Of a stretch of DNA of 64,000 nt, positions 22,801 through 37,800 are shown one piece after another (the first letter of the stretch is position 1; each line of letters opens with the position of its first letter). The notes beneath the pieces are model-generated. The model was not told the origin of the DNA. It worked only from the letters and a program-made list of their open reading frames with translations, and searched no databases. Source of the DNA: Oopsacas minuta (Eukaryota; Porifera; Hexactinellida; Lyssacinosida; Leucopsacidae). Both the position numbers and the translations under genes were made by a program. The DNA is taken from the NCBI GenBank assembly GCA_024704765.1, contig JAKMXF010000334.1:168931-232930 (forward strand), read 5' to 3'.

Positions 22801-25800
22801 TTGTCCGTTCTTAAAGAATACTTTAAGAGTACCATCGTGTCTGCTAGTAACGTAGAACTTATCCTTGTGTGTATAGAATTGGTTGATGGGGGAGAGACGG
22901 ATAGATCTATGCAGTGCTACAGTATGCAGTAATTCACCTTCGTGAGATATCAAGTGGATCAGTTTGCTCTTAGAATCGAGAAGATAGAAGTTGTTGTCAG
23001 TGCCAGGAGTTAATCGTATCTGCTCAGATATATCTCCAAAACCTATTTTACTGATTGAGCCGCTAGCTAGCACAGACTGTGATCTACGTATACAACCTAC
23101 TATAGGTAATTCTGCTATAAAATGTGGGTCAATTTGAAATGCTATTTCTGCAGCTTGTCTAGTCAGAGATCTCTTCTGATTATTCATGTGAATAGATTGA
23201 TAGACATCTATTTCTTTTGATATATCTACATCATCATTATCTCCTTCCTAGAAATTACATTTATAAACTACCTACTTTGAACCTTGCTAGTTTGTGCTGT
23301 ACCTTAGATATCGATATTCCGAACTGAAACCTGAGATCGCTGTTCGGATTAGCAATGGTCTATTAAGCTATTGTGTATACGTATATGTAAAATGTCCAAA
23401 TCAAGGATTACGTACGTTTATAGTGTAATGTATTAATAACCACAAACTGGACTAGACAGTCGAACAGACTTTGTTTAGACTTTAGATGGCTATTATGCAG
23501 GGTTGCCGTGTGAATGGGATTCAGGTTTTTCTATGGGAAATACTGTAAGAATTTGAATTTCCGTTTCTGCGTTGCATTTTAGCGGGCAACGCTGCTGTTA
23601 TGTTAATGTACAGGTGGCCGATAGCTAGATAGAGTAAGTTCTGACAAGTTCTAATGTAGTTATTTGACAATTTACACTTCCTCAGACATTGCATCAGGAT
23701 TATTTTGTAAAATTTTGGAATATCAATTCTAACTCCTCTATAAATGACTACCTGTATCAATTCTTGTAATCTAGTGACGTCATTATTGATAGCTGTCTCA
23801 ATGAAAGCTAGTTGCGATTCGATTTCTTCACTTATCTGAGTAAGAGTATTTAATAGAGAAGTCCTCCTGTCTTTTAGTGAACGAATCAAACTGTCAAATG
23901 TCTCTGTCACATTAATCTTTACACGTCTGTGTTGTTTGGTAGCTCTTAGCTTTAGTTTCTGGATATAGTTTTGTTCATTGAGCAACTCAGTGAGTAATTC
24001 TCCATTCTTGTCCGTTGACATTGTATTCTAAGAATTCGATTGTAAGATTTGCTAATGCGTAAAGTTGACAATCATACACTGTTCGAACGAATAATTCATA
24101 TATATTCTCTATATTATGAACATAGTTTGTAGTATGAATTGTTTGAAACTTTGAATAGTGTCATTTCTTTCAATATACGACAACTGTTGTTGTTGACATG
24201 TTATGCCTCAACACCTTTTTAATAAATAAAGTATTCTAATCTCTATTAACTATGGTAAGAGACAGTATTATCATTTTTTTGTTGTTTCGTTACAACTACT
24301 TAACACAAATTTGTAACGGATATTAGGCAAAATTAACATAAAGAAATAAGTCATAATAAGGTGATTCTTTGAAGTATTGGAGGTTTTGTAGTAGTTTGAA
24401 ATTTATTGTTTTGCAATTGCTTAAAAGGAATAATTCACGAAAAATAATTTTGGTTTATTAAAAACTCCATGACAATTTGACGATTTTATTGTGCTAGCTT
24501 GTAATAGTTCCTCTATAATTGCAAATGGCCTTCAATCAATGAATATTCGTGCACAATACCACTGCTAATATGCAAACTTCACTGTGGTTGATGTTTTCTT
24601 ATTCCCTAAATATCAGCATTTACTATGGTTGATGTTTTCTTATTCCCTAAATATCAGCATTTACTATTTGGTGATTATCTTATAAAGATATAATTATATT
24701 TACAATTTATATATCTTTTTAATACTCTTCCATTTTGCCATATAAAGTCATATACTTGCTTATCATATCCGCTTGGGCAAATATTTGATGTATTATTATC
24801 GTTATAAAATAGATATTTGTAGATGACAAATGGCTCAACAGAGTTGCACAAGGACCGAAATTTGTAGCCGCGGCCCGCAATTTTAACAAATCCTGCCCAC
24901 AGCCCCAAGAGGCCTACAAAAAACCAGTACAATTTGTATTGCCTCAATATTATTATCCATATATTGTACATATTGACATGCCAATATGTGTGTTACTCGA
25001 TTAATTCAATAAATTTAGAGAATGAATTGGGTCTAGCAGACTCCAGCTCGATAAGCAGAAGTAATGCGGGCTTTTGGGCAACCCGCGCCCACGTGCAGCT
25101 CTTGGGCTTAACTTGCATTATGCAGAGATTCATCCTTGCCTCCTCGATCTTGGATTTCTAGTTACGTCCCAGAGTAGGGCATTTCTCTATTTTAGCTGCA
25201 TCAGAATATGCTATAAATTTAATATCAACTGTAAAATATTGGATAAATGAACTAGAAACTTGCAATGAGTAGTCAGGATTATAAGATACAACAAAAGTAT
25301 TTCCTAATTTAGAGATGCCAATACATACCATATTGGCGAAGGAACTCTCCTCTCTTCTCTCCCTTACTTCCTATGGAGCGTATGAATTCTCCTGATTATG
25401 TGAATATCTTGATAGAGTAGTGGTTATAGTCACTTATGATAATATTACCAGCTAGGTCTAAACAGAAGAAGCCTGGACAACATAGCAAACTATTTTGTTC
25501 CTCTCCCAGAGAGAACAATAACTGAGATAGTCTCCATTTCTAGAAAATAAATGTGCACATTTAGAACTCCAGTCTAGCACCACTACACAATCTTGAGTAA
25601 GCTTAACATCATGAGGATGGTACAGCTGTTTAGTACCTAAGTTTGATTTGTACTGTAGAAGTGTAGAGAAGATGGAAACTCTGTGCTTGGCGCTATTCGC
25701 TACAAACACATCTCCATTTGTGTCTATACATAATCCATTAGGTGAGATTAACTGTTGTTCTTCTTCACAGTCTGTGTTATGAGTTCTGTTCCGAAGATAA

Positions 25801-28800
25801 AGTTTGTTTTCACAAAACTGAACACAGAGTTTTGTCTTCTGTCAGTTATGAAGATATATTCTTTGGTTACTACTATCCCATATGGTCTCTTCAGGATATC
25901 TTGCCCGAAACTTGAAAGGAATTCTCCTTCAAATATCATAACTTGTACTCGGCCTATTCCAATAATCTGCTATGTATATTCTATCATTATCCTCATTAAG
26001 AAATAGACCGTAAGCATCAAGTTCATTCTTACCTTGCCTTCCTACCAGCTGTGAGAATAGGTACTTTATTCTGTGAATAGTCTGGTACCTTCCAGTCTAG
26101 TACCTCTCCAAATTCTGATATAGCTGATTTGAGTGTTTGTGGTGTGAGACATTGGAAGACAAGATGTTGGAGTTTTGTAGGGGCTTCCAGATCATGGATA
26201 CCCTGAAGATACAACTGAGTAGCTTGTTTATGAATTGGAATGTTTGTATTTACTTTCAAATCTATTTCATACAATTGTTTCTTGGTTCTTTCAAGCCCTT
26301 GGTAGTGTAGTCCTCTCTGAGCTGAGACAGTTGGTGGAGGAGAGCATCCCTCCTCTCGATCAGCTGGGTAATGAGAGGATTGAATACTTTTGGATTCTTG
26401 TAGCGACAGCATCGAATTGTGCCATCTTGTTGAGTCGTGGTCACATCAGTTGCCATTTCTGCGATTTGTAAAGTTTTATTCGAATGACATACATAATTCA
26501 TCAAACTCTATCTTATACTTGTGCAACTTAAACATACCATGATACCTCAATGGTTGTTATGGAAATATTATTTGGATAAAACGTAGGAGATATTTGGTAG
26601 TAATTATTTATTACTCATATTAAATTATTTATATTAATTTCGGGAATTCATGAATGTTTTCTGGCAAGACTTTAAAGGGAAATCTCATTCAAATGTATCA
26701 TGGTTTCACTTTAGTGTGAATTTGTTAGGTGGTTTTCTATAATTCTGAATTGAATTAAATTATTTATTATACAAGCACATGCTTCTATAATTATCACATT
26801 CCACACCCATGCCAAACTGGATTACTAATTTACACATATCTATATTTTGCTCTCTACTCAATATCCCTACAATTCATTAGTAGAAAATCATGGATGGGAA
26901 GCAAGTAATATACTTTACATGACCTTATTTTTCTGTATTATTTAGGGGTAAATACACAGTAAAAGCTTATCCAACCTTCTTCCAGTTACACGGCCAAACA
27001 TTCAACTTCCCAATCCCATACAAAACAATTATACGATTATTCCTACTGGAGCATCCAGATGGCATTCATATGTTCATTGTAAAGTGTCTGGATCCGCCTA
27101 TAAGACATGGACAGACACGCTACAACTTTGTAATACAGAAATACACAAAAGAAGATATGTGTGAAATTACACTACATATATCACAGGAAGATTTAGAAAC
27201 TAAATTTCAAGATAGGTAAGTTTGTTTGCTACAGCAATTGCAGACAAATTATAATGTTATGGAGAGACTGTATCTTTAATCATAAATCTTATATAATTTG
27301 ATGAGAAATGAACTATTCCGAAAATTTCAAGCCACTACTATACTTGTTGCCACAGCATTTCTGATCAAATTTCTACATTGAATTTCTGAAAAATAATCCT
27401 ACTTGATTTCTGATCAAAATATTCAATCTCGTCCAACATACGTTAATTACCTTTTGACGAATAATATAACTTTACATAGAGAGATCGAGGGAAATTGACG
27501 TGACGTAATTAGAAATATTTCTGAGATTTCCTAACCGGCAATATTTATTGCTAGGCGCCCCACACAGTAATTTAATTTCTTACTACAACCACAGGGATTC
27601 TGGTTAGGAATTTCTTTTTGTACCTAAATTCGAAAATTTGGACCTCGAATGTTTCATTGATATAGCGGTTCCCAACCATTTTCACCCGTGGACCTCTATA
27701 CAAATTATAACCCATTCTGTGGACCCCTGCTATCGTCAGTGGACCACTAAGGGGTTCATGGACCTCAAGTTTGAACCGCCGCATTAGTAGAATGGATTTG
27801 TTTTCGACTTAGCAGATTTCAACTACGTACGTATACTACAATACATCTTGAATACATTGTTACTCCTCCAAATGTAACTGCAGTAGACCTCGGATAAGAC
27901 TTACCTCTTCGGGAAATATAAATTAATATATAACGTTCTGTCCAAGTCTACGTCTTAGAAAAAGAAGTAGTACTCATTAAGTGAATGTGTGTCTTAGCCG
28001 AGTTCTACTGCACCGACTATACTTTAGTATAAAGCTCAGTATTGATCTTATAGACTTTCTCGTACTATGACTGGACCAACTTACGAAGTATACGCTCGAA
28101 TCCTTAAGGAATTGGTAGGTAGGAAGATAACGATATCAAAGAACTATAAAACAAGGAATGGTGCTCATGCAATTAGCTGTGCTCTAAGAGCTAACCCAGG
28201 ACTCTTGTATCCTCTAGAGAAAGCTTTTCTCTTTATACATAAACCGCCTGTGCTAGTTAGATTCGATGAAGTAGCCTGCGTTAATTTTGCACGAGTATTA
28301 GGAGGTAGCACTATCAAATCTTTTGATTTCGAAGTTGAAAATAGAAACGGGACTTCTTATACATTCAGTAATATAGCCAGGTAATTCATTTTCATATCTA
28401 CTACAGTGGAACCTGTATAACCCGGAAGACCTGATAATCCGACACGATTTTAATGTCCAAACGAGTGTCGGTTAATGCAGGTTCCATTGTTTATAAGATT
28501 ATTAGAATATGGGTGATCGAGTTTTATTATTTAATTGTTTAGAGAAGATTATCCAAGTCTATCCGAGTTTGTTACTCAGAAGAAACTTGCTGTTAAGAAT
28601 AAAGGACAGAGAGTAAGTATTCCATCTACAGTTACTATATTTCATTCAATGGCATCCCATTGATCCAATGTAAATCCTCACTCCAACAATTAGATGAGTG
28701 CCTCTAAATGACCTGATTCAACACATGTCTAGAACGAAATGTCGATTATGCGAATACATGCAAATACAAAATGGAGCAATCATGGAAACTGAGTGACTAG

Positions 28801-31800
28801 TAATAAGATTCTATTATCAGTATCTAGGTGTATACGCAATAGTTCCAAATACTGTTCCAACTCCTCGCTGATACTTTGAATTGTCTAATACTACTTTATC
28901 AACATTTTGCACAGAAATAGGATATACGTATAGTTAATTGCTGTACTGACTGTAGAATATCAGAGATACGATTAATGAAGGAATGGATGACAGTGATAAT
29001 GAGCCTGATCATTACTTAGAACAAATGAAGTTGGAAGGAGAAATGAAAGATTCTGAAGATGGTATATTATTGTTAATAACATTCATATGATATTATCGCT
29101 ATTCCGTAACAGGAATATAAATACAATGGAACCTCGTTAATACGAATTTCTGGATATTACGAACGAATATTTTGACAAAATCAGGTCGCTATGATGGTTA
29201 TCCGGTTGGAATTACTCCGGTTAAAGCTAACAAATTTTGACCTTATTAACGAGGTTCCACTGTACTATCATACTAATATATATATAATTATGTAGCCATG
29301 TAGGTATAGTAGCATCTAAATGTAATTGTTGTAATTATGTTGTATGCAACAAATAACATACAATGAAACATGCATAAAACCACACTTGTATAATCTGGAT
29401 AATCCTACAGTGTTTCTGATCTGAAATAGCTTTCGACAATACAATTTCACCTGCATAATTCCACAATTTGATGGGAAATGTCAAAATGTTCATTTCCCAA
29501 CGAGTGTCGCTATATGTAGGTTCCACACGGAGCAGAATGTTGCGTAAATAATATTTATGTGGGAAATTGTCATGTCAGAGGAGATAGACCACGTACTATA
29601 TCCATGCAATAAAGTTGCATAGAATAACCGACAATCTAAGTTTGTATCGTGCGTAGTGGGGTTAAGAGATCATGATGCTTCTATTCTAGAGATATTCATC
29701 TAATAATACGTCTTACAATCCACCCTTTTGTGAATATGTATTGAAATAACGTTTGTAAACATTGCTGAATTACATATTTCATGCAAGGTTTTGCTTTAGG
29801 TTGAACTAACTAGTAAATACCTCAGTAGTCTTGCTATAGTATATTCAGCATTACCTTTTCCAGAGGGTATCTACCTGTCTGATCCTCTATTCTGCTATAT
29901 TTTATTGTGTTCATTTCTCTAAGTCCGTACTCACAGGATAGTGATCCTGTTGAAAGACGTTTCCATAAATATAATCATGGATTACTTTTTAAGTTGTCAT
30001 GAACTATTCTCAGAATTCCACAATTCATCGGCACCAAAATATCTGTGTTCTAAAAACTCACGGTTCTAATTGTAAATTTTTTAATCTTAGGCACCTATCG
30101 ATGGTTGTCGCCAGGTTCCCCAGTCCGGCGAATAGTTGGGAATGTATGGATGAATTGATAAGAATTTCCCCAAGTGTGGGGGCATTTGACATCTAGACTA
30201 ATAACTTTACATAATTAAAGATCTTTTTGTTCCTAGTTAGCCACAAGCAGGGTTTCATACAGGTCTCAGGACCATCCGTTTAGGAATGGATTCTATTTTA
30301 TGCGCCTGTAGGCGCGCCACATACACCTAGATAATACCCTGGCCACAAGGATACCCTACATATAAAGATATGGAGATTTTACATTTGAAATGCCCCAGGG
30401 GTAGTAAATTTGAAAAATCCTCGTATCAAATCCCCACCTGTGACCCATATAAGCCCGGACTTGGGGAGGTGGTAACAACCTTTGATAGTTGCATTAACAG
30501 TACATTTTGGTGCAGAGATACCAACTTTCACGAATGGTGAAACGCTTTGTTAGCATCTATTTGACCAACATGCTCATGCCATAATCATGCCAGAAATTCA
30601 ATGATATTTCAAAACTCATAAAGTAAAATGAATTAATACAAACATACCAATAACATAGCATACAGGTAAACCTAAATATGACATACTTCCCAGATGCGGC
30701 ACAAGCAGTTACTCAGATGCGGAATCTCGGAGGTTTACATGTATGACAAGTCTAAGTCAAAAATCAAAATTTTATGGAATAATGATCATCCATTTTGTAT
30801 GCGTCTACTGATTAAGTTATGGGCCTCAGTCTTCATACTAATCTGTTAAGCTAGCCCTTCGAATACGAATACCATTTACCGAATACTAATCCAATATATT
30901 GATTAAATTTGATTGTCAACTTTAAACTTTGAGTCGTAAGTTTTAGTATTTTCAATAATAAATATCCAATGTTAATCCAAATTTATTCTACTTTAGAAGA
31001 TTCAAGTTACGCAGCAGAATCTGAGAAAGATGATGATTTAGAGTGAGTGAAATTATCTATACTATCTATACAACTTGTAATATTCTTTGCTCTATTCCAA
31101 GGTTGAAACCGATCCAACTGAATATCAGTATTCATGAATACCTGTCAAGCCGAATACAAATACTGATACTATTTGGTTCTCTAACCGAATATGAATACTG
31201 ATACTATTTGGTTCTCTAACCGAATATGAATACTGATACTATTTGGTTCTCTAACCGAATATGAATACTGATACTATTCGGTTCTCTAAGTCATGACATT
31301 ATTTTAACTATGTCCTAGATTATTATTAATTGCGTATTGCCGTATAGATTTGACTCACAAGCATCAATATCAGATTCTGAAAATGAAGCAAACGCGAATA
31401 CAGAAGAGCAGAGAGCTGAACCAAAACCTAAAAAGATAGAAAGATCGAGGAAAGAGAGCAAAAGCAACAGCAAATCCAAGAAGAAAGAAAAAACAGAGAA
31501 ATCTTCTAAAGTAAGTTTAGTTTTCTACACAACTGTATGTATATTTGTTTCATTGAAATCATGGTTATAATAGTATATATATTGTCACTAATGTGCTGGA
31601 TTGTTCCTCTAAATTCCCCCGCTGATGAGGTTGGTTTTAATACAAATCATAGTTTCAAATAGTCTCCTGATGATGCAGTCGAATCTGGTTAGGTACTAAA
31701 GTTCCAGAGTGGGCACTTGTCTACCCAAAATTTATCATTAGTATAGACAATAGAGTGTAGTCTATGACTAAATAATATCAGTATATTAATTCATAGAAAG

Positions 31801-34800
31801 CTCTGAAAAAGAGATTTCCCTCACACACAATAAATACGCGAACAATAATTAATATAATGAAATAAAGTCAGTCAGCAGTGACCTGTAGTTGGAATTAGAA
31901 TAAGTTGATCCAAATGCTTCTTAGTTCCTTGTAGACCACTACTACCTTTGAGATCCTCAAAGAATAACTCAATTATTTCCTCTGTTACGTGTGGACACAC
32001 TACTATGTGATACATATGTCCAAGATGAATATCGCTATGACAAGCAAACAATCCTTTTTAATTATTCCTTCTGTTAGTGTAGGAATACTAACTATCAGAG
32101 AAGCTAGGTAAATAACGTCTCAATATCCATAAATCCTTTCTTGACGACGAAAAAGAGACAAACAATTGAGATTTAATAATATAGATTTCAAGGTTTCCAT
32201 ATTTTTTAATTAGATGGTGTTTCCGGGGTGGGACCAAATTTCCAATTTCCGTGGACATCACGTATAATATGTTGTATCAGTCCCTGCTGTATTAATATTA
32301 TTCAGATTACTAATTATTTATTAAACACACACAGAGTTAATTATACGAAATTAAATAGCAAATAAATATTCATATTTGCTATGTACACACACAAAATTAT
32401 GCAAGCGATTGAACTAGCACGTATATCATTACTGTTCCCTTCTTACAGAATGGATCTCTTATGACAGAAGCTATTGGTATAGAACAAATACGTTTATTCT
32501 GATTTACACTGTCCCATGGTGTTTCATAGAAATTCCTTGCCAACTCAATTTCATCTCCGTGGAAGTAGAGTGACTCATCTTCTCTGTCCTGGTTTACTAG
32601 CATTACGATTGATTTTCCTCTGAAGGGCCATTTCGCATTTTTATCCCCCCCGGATTTTAGTGTGCTTACTTTAACATGCGCTTTAGCATCTTCTATACTT
32701 ATAGAACATTTGAATATGTAGCCTTCCAATGAGAATGTTGGACTCTCATATAAAGTAGTGTCTGAAGCAAATCCTGATATTTTCCAGCGTAATCTTGAAC
32801 CTGCGAGTGATGTCATGAATACGTTATTCAAATGACGTATTTTGTTACTAAGCTTATTATTCTGTTTTGTGAGTTCTTCAATCTGTGCAGACCTGTGTTT
32901 ATCAACTTCTTCAAGTTGACATATCCTCTCCATGATATCAGTCTGTGTCGAGGCTATGTACTCGCTTAATAACGCTGTGTGTAATTCATTGTTTATTCTC
33001 ATATGATCCTTCACTTCATCTTTCTTCAGTTGAATGGCACTACAGCCATATTGTGCGTATGTACAAGGCAATGACCTTTCTGAGCATTCAGTTTTTAAGT
33101 GGAACTCCATGTTAATTTTCTTCACCTGCATGCCGCATGAATTACAATCCATTTTTGTGTTTTCACATTCATTAAGATGCTGTATTAACAGGGTAGGGCT
33201 TACCAGTTTATCACAGAATTCACAATTTACAGGTCTCATAGTACATTCAATGTTGATGTGTTGCAAAGCGCTTTTTCTCTGATGAATTACTCCACAGTCT
33301 AGAGAACATTCTATCTGATAGCAAGGACATTCATCTACATGCTGCGAAATTTCACATATCTTCCCATTCCAATCACATCCTCTTTTTTGTAATGGACATT
33401 TCACGTTAAGTTCTAGAACTGATTTCCTTGCAGCAACTAAGTTCTGATAAGGATTTTGTGGATTTTCAATACACATAAAGCAAACCTGTAATAAACCTTC
33501 ATTCGTAGAGCAAGCCTCCCGCATAATGCCTTTACACTTGTTACAGGCTAAAAAGCTATCTTCTATTGGTGTGAGCTGTGTAGTGAGTAGCTCCCTCTTG
33601 AACCCATTGAATCCGTCCTCTGTTTGTATGTAGAGGAGTTTCTCTCTTACATCAGGTTTTTGCATTCAAGCTAAGAATAAAATACAATAGATTGTATCAT
33701 ATACTATTTTAATGCCTGTAATACAAGTACAGGTAAACCATATAAGGCGTATCTTATTCCACCGAATTCCTATGGATTAATACACTGTACCTAACCTCCG
33801 AAATGAGGCACAAGCGGTCTCCCGATAAAGCTACACGTTGGATTATTACCTGTACTGATAATTTACAATATACAAATACTAAAAGCTCTTAAACTCAGTC
33901 AATACTGCTTATATCGTTAAACAAAACCCATCCGAAGTGCGAATTTTGAAATTTGCGGACAGTCTAGTACCTTCGCGAAACAATGTAGATAACAATCACA
34001 TGTAAGTAGAATTTGATGTGTCCGAATTTTAAAACCCAAATTAGTATCAAATTTACGGGTCTGACTGAATGGTGGAATTTCTGAATTTTCGTAGAAATGA
34101 CTGATTGGTGAAAGTAGTGGAATTTCTAAAAGTGACTGAATAGTTTAAAATTGCTTATAATATGCTGCTGTTATTCATTTGTGCTTGTTTTGTTACCCCA
34201 TTACCTAATTCCATGTGGTTCCACAATTTATATTATAAGCAATTTTTCACCATTCAGTCAGACCCAAATTTACTGATGCTATATCCTGAGATTATTGTTA
34301 AAATATTAATTTTGTGTATATTACCTTTTTTAATATTCATTATCTATACCTATGACATTTGTGAATATATCCAAGGTAAGCTTACCATGGCCTTACCTTT
34401 GTAGGTTATAATACCGTACATATGGGTAACTTGTATGTAATTACCCAGGACAATGATTCTCAACTAGTCTGCTTTGGAATACTTGTATATTTTAAGGGCT
34501 GCTAGGATTGGCTTAGAATACTTAAATCACACTAGCGCTTTATTGATATACCTCTGAGCAGCTGCAATTTATAATCGCTATCTACACTTCGTGCCTTGGA
34601 TTGGGCTTATAATAAATGTACAGTCGACAACTGTTAATTCGAATTCCAATTCGTATTAGTCGGACAAATGACAACATGCTAACTCGAACAAATGTAGCGC
34701 CCCCAACAATATTATTTATTTGAATATATATACCGAATCTGATTTTCACACTTTGGAATTGATCATATGTAAATTTATTTGGTTTTTTAGTGTGCTTTCT

Positions 34801-37800
34801 ATATACTACTATTTTTGAATACAGTATATGGTAAATAAATAGAAATTTACGTGAGACTTGTTCTTAAATCCCACATTTACTGTATGTGATTTTGAAATTC
34901 CAACAATATGACACTTACGTCATAATTTGTCTGTGTAAATTTCGTCCAAGACTCGAATCTGTCCGGCTTAGGCCTAAATATCCTTAAAACATCCCCGGGC
35001 CTTCCATTTTCTTCAATCAATTCAATTTATACAAATTACTTACATGCATATTTACACATTTGTAGAAAGCGAAGAAGAAGAAAGACCCTGACTGCCCTAA
35101 AAAGCCAGTGAGTGCATACATGATTTGGTTCAATGAACAGAGGAAGAACATAATGGAGAAATATGAGACTAATTTTATTGAGACTAGTAAAAAAGGAGGT
35201 GAACTGTGGGGCTCTATGACTGGAGACGAGAAACAGGTAATTGAATATAAAATTATACTGAGTAATACCATTCAAGGAGCTATCATAAATATCTCCTACG
35301 TAATTATTCAGGCATTTACTACTCATGTGACGCTTGTGGCACAAGTTACTTAAATATAACTTTTTCAATATACTCAAAATGTTTTATGATTTGAAGTTTG
35401 ATACAACACCTTACAAACCAAGTAAGAATAACAAATCATATGTTCTTACAGGTTTATGTGAAAAAATATGAAGCGTTGAAAGTGATATATCAAGAAGAAA
35501 TGAAAGAGTATAAAGCTAAAGGAGGAGGAGCAGATTCTGTTACGAGGTTAGGATTAAATTTATTGAGCTATAGCTAATCCAGAAATCGTAATCTGACCTT
35601 TTCTATCCTTATTTTATGAGAGAAGTCAATCCAATGATTTGAATCCTTTCCCGAAATAACTAGCCTCTCCTAACGACTTTTATCTATAAAATGATTCTAT
35701 GAGTATGATATCTCTTGATAGGAAACATACATACAGTTAGTAAGAAAATTAACCTCAAATTTAGTTCCCTCAAAACTTTGAGAATATCTTTGATTACTAC
35801 GAATTCCTGAAAAGAGAAACAAAGTCCCTTATTTTTGCATTGACAGGATTCTACCATACTTCATTATTTTGATTTTTCTAACTTTAGTCCGAAACAGAGC
35901 ATATCAAAATCAGGGTCAAGCGTCACTTCAAAGAGTTCTAGAAAGCGCCACTCTCCGCAGAAGGGCACTCCAAATAAGAAATTCAAAAGTAAAGAATTTA
36001 TCGATACAGAAGATGAATCTTCTTCTGCAGAAGACCAGCGTAAGAAGAAGCAGGGACCCAAACAGACTAAATTATTTCAAAAAGTGAAGAAGGAGAACCC
36101 CCGTAAAGAATCCAGGTATACCAGTACCTCTATAAGTGGGGAGTACGGGGCAGGCGAAATTACTGATAATTCCAATTACAATTATGGCTAAAACCACTTG
36201 CAGACAATTATAACTTTCGACCAACTATCTCCAACTACTGTTCCTTCCATGATTTAGGTTTCGAATAGGACATCCAGTTGGCCCAACTAAAATATAATCC
36301 AAATTTCCTAATGATATTCATATGAACCTTTTGGATCAACTACCATGGAGTTACAGTGTAACGGGCATGGTCCACTGGAACCTCCGCAAGCGGAGTGCCA
36401 GGGCCGCTACCCCGTTTGTGGAGGTTCATTTGTATGGGACTTGGAATTCGCTCTTATTCATTTTTCACCCCGTTTTAGAATATCCACGTTCCACAGGCCC
36501 TGTTTTGGAGGTTACAGTGTATTGTTAATTTTGAATTATAAATTATGAGAACCGGGCAAATTCTGAGTACAGGCACCCTCCAAATGGCAATGCCCTAAGA
36601 TATATCCCATTTATGAATCATTGGTTGTTGCCTTTGATAATTTTTCATTATCAGCATCGGTATGATCAATGGTAGGATGTGACAATATTACATATTTACA
36701 AAACAACTCACCAATGTAGGTTGATCTTCTATTCAATTATTCTCCTAGCAATATAACTGTAGAATTGAAATACGTACATAGATAACTGCCAATAGTTCAC
36801 TGAGCTTATTTATATAATTCCTTTATACAATTTGGTAATTTAATATTATTTGATTATACTTGTATAATAATTATACAACTGTGAGGTATCCATTACAGAC
36901 ACGAATAACTCTTAGCTGCAGTATATCAAAACTATTGTTTCGTTTAGCGGAGAAGAGATGGACACTGGAGAACCTAAATCCAAACCCTTTCCAAAACCTA
37001 CTTCATCTCGTGGTCGCTCAACACGATCTAGAGCTACTGAGGAAGAATTAGTGAGTTTACTTGATATGCCTACAAATATAATATTTGAATTATAATTAAT
37101 TATTTAAAGAAAAGTGCTATCAAATTTGAATACTTTCCCGTTCTATTTCGAACATTTTTACGGTAGAACTCGGATAAGACCTACCCCATCGGGGAACAAA
37201 ATTTGTACGTATGTATGTACGTTGTATGTACCTTACGTCTATCCGAATATGGAATGTTACAGGAATGGGAAAATGCTGTTAACAGCAACAATTTTCCAAG
37301 CAACCAACAGTTAAGCTTTGCAGTTTTCTGAGATTTTAAACAAATTATTGCAGCAATGGCATACTAGTTCTAACCGCTAACAACCAAATTGAGCTCTTAT
37401 ATGGATATACAGGCCATGACAAGCAGTTTTCAATTGTTCGAGTTGGCCTCTAAATATCTATGAGGCACCTAAGTTGTTCGGATTACTAATACAGTCCAAA
37501 TGTTGGTTTTGTTGAAACCTGACCAGTCGAATCGCCTCCTATGACCATGAGATAGACAAATGGAAATTATTAATAACGGCTCCTGGATTAGAGCGAATAA
37601 CAATTAATATAAATTTGTGACTCCTGACAGATATATTGTACGTTGTGTAAATAGTAAATACTGAGTACGCGTAGTATTATAATTAAACCACAATTACTAA
37701 TAAATATTAAGAAACAAGAGATATTTGAGATTAGAGCCTCTGTAGACAATTCTTCACCTACAGGTCTCCAACTGTAATATAGCCAGAGTCTTCTATGAAT

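Noticed and set aside
27572..27784. 70-codon minus-strand frame
   Set aside because: Falls within a hAT MITE and its flank.
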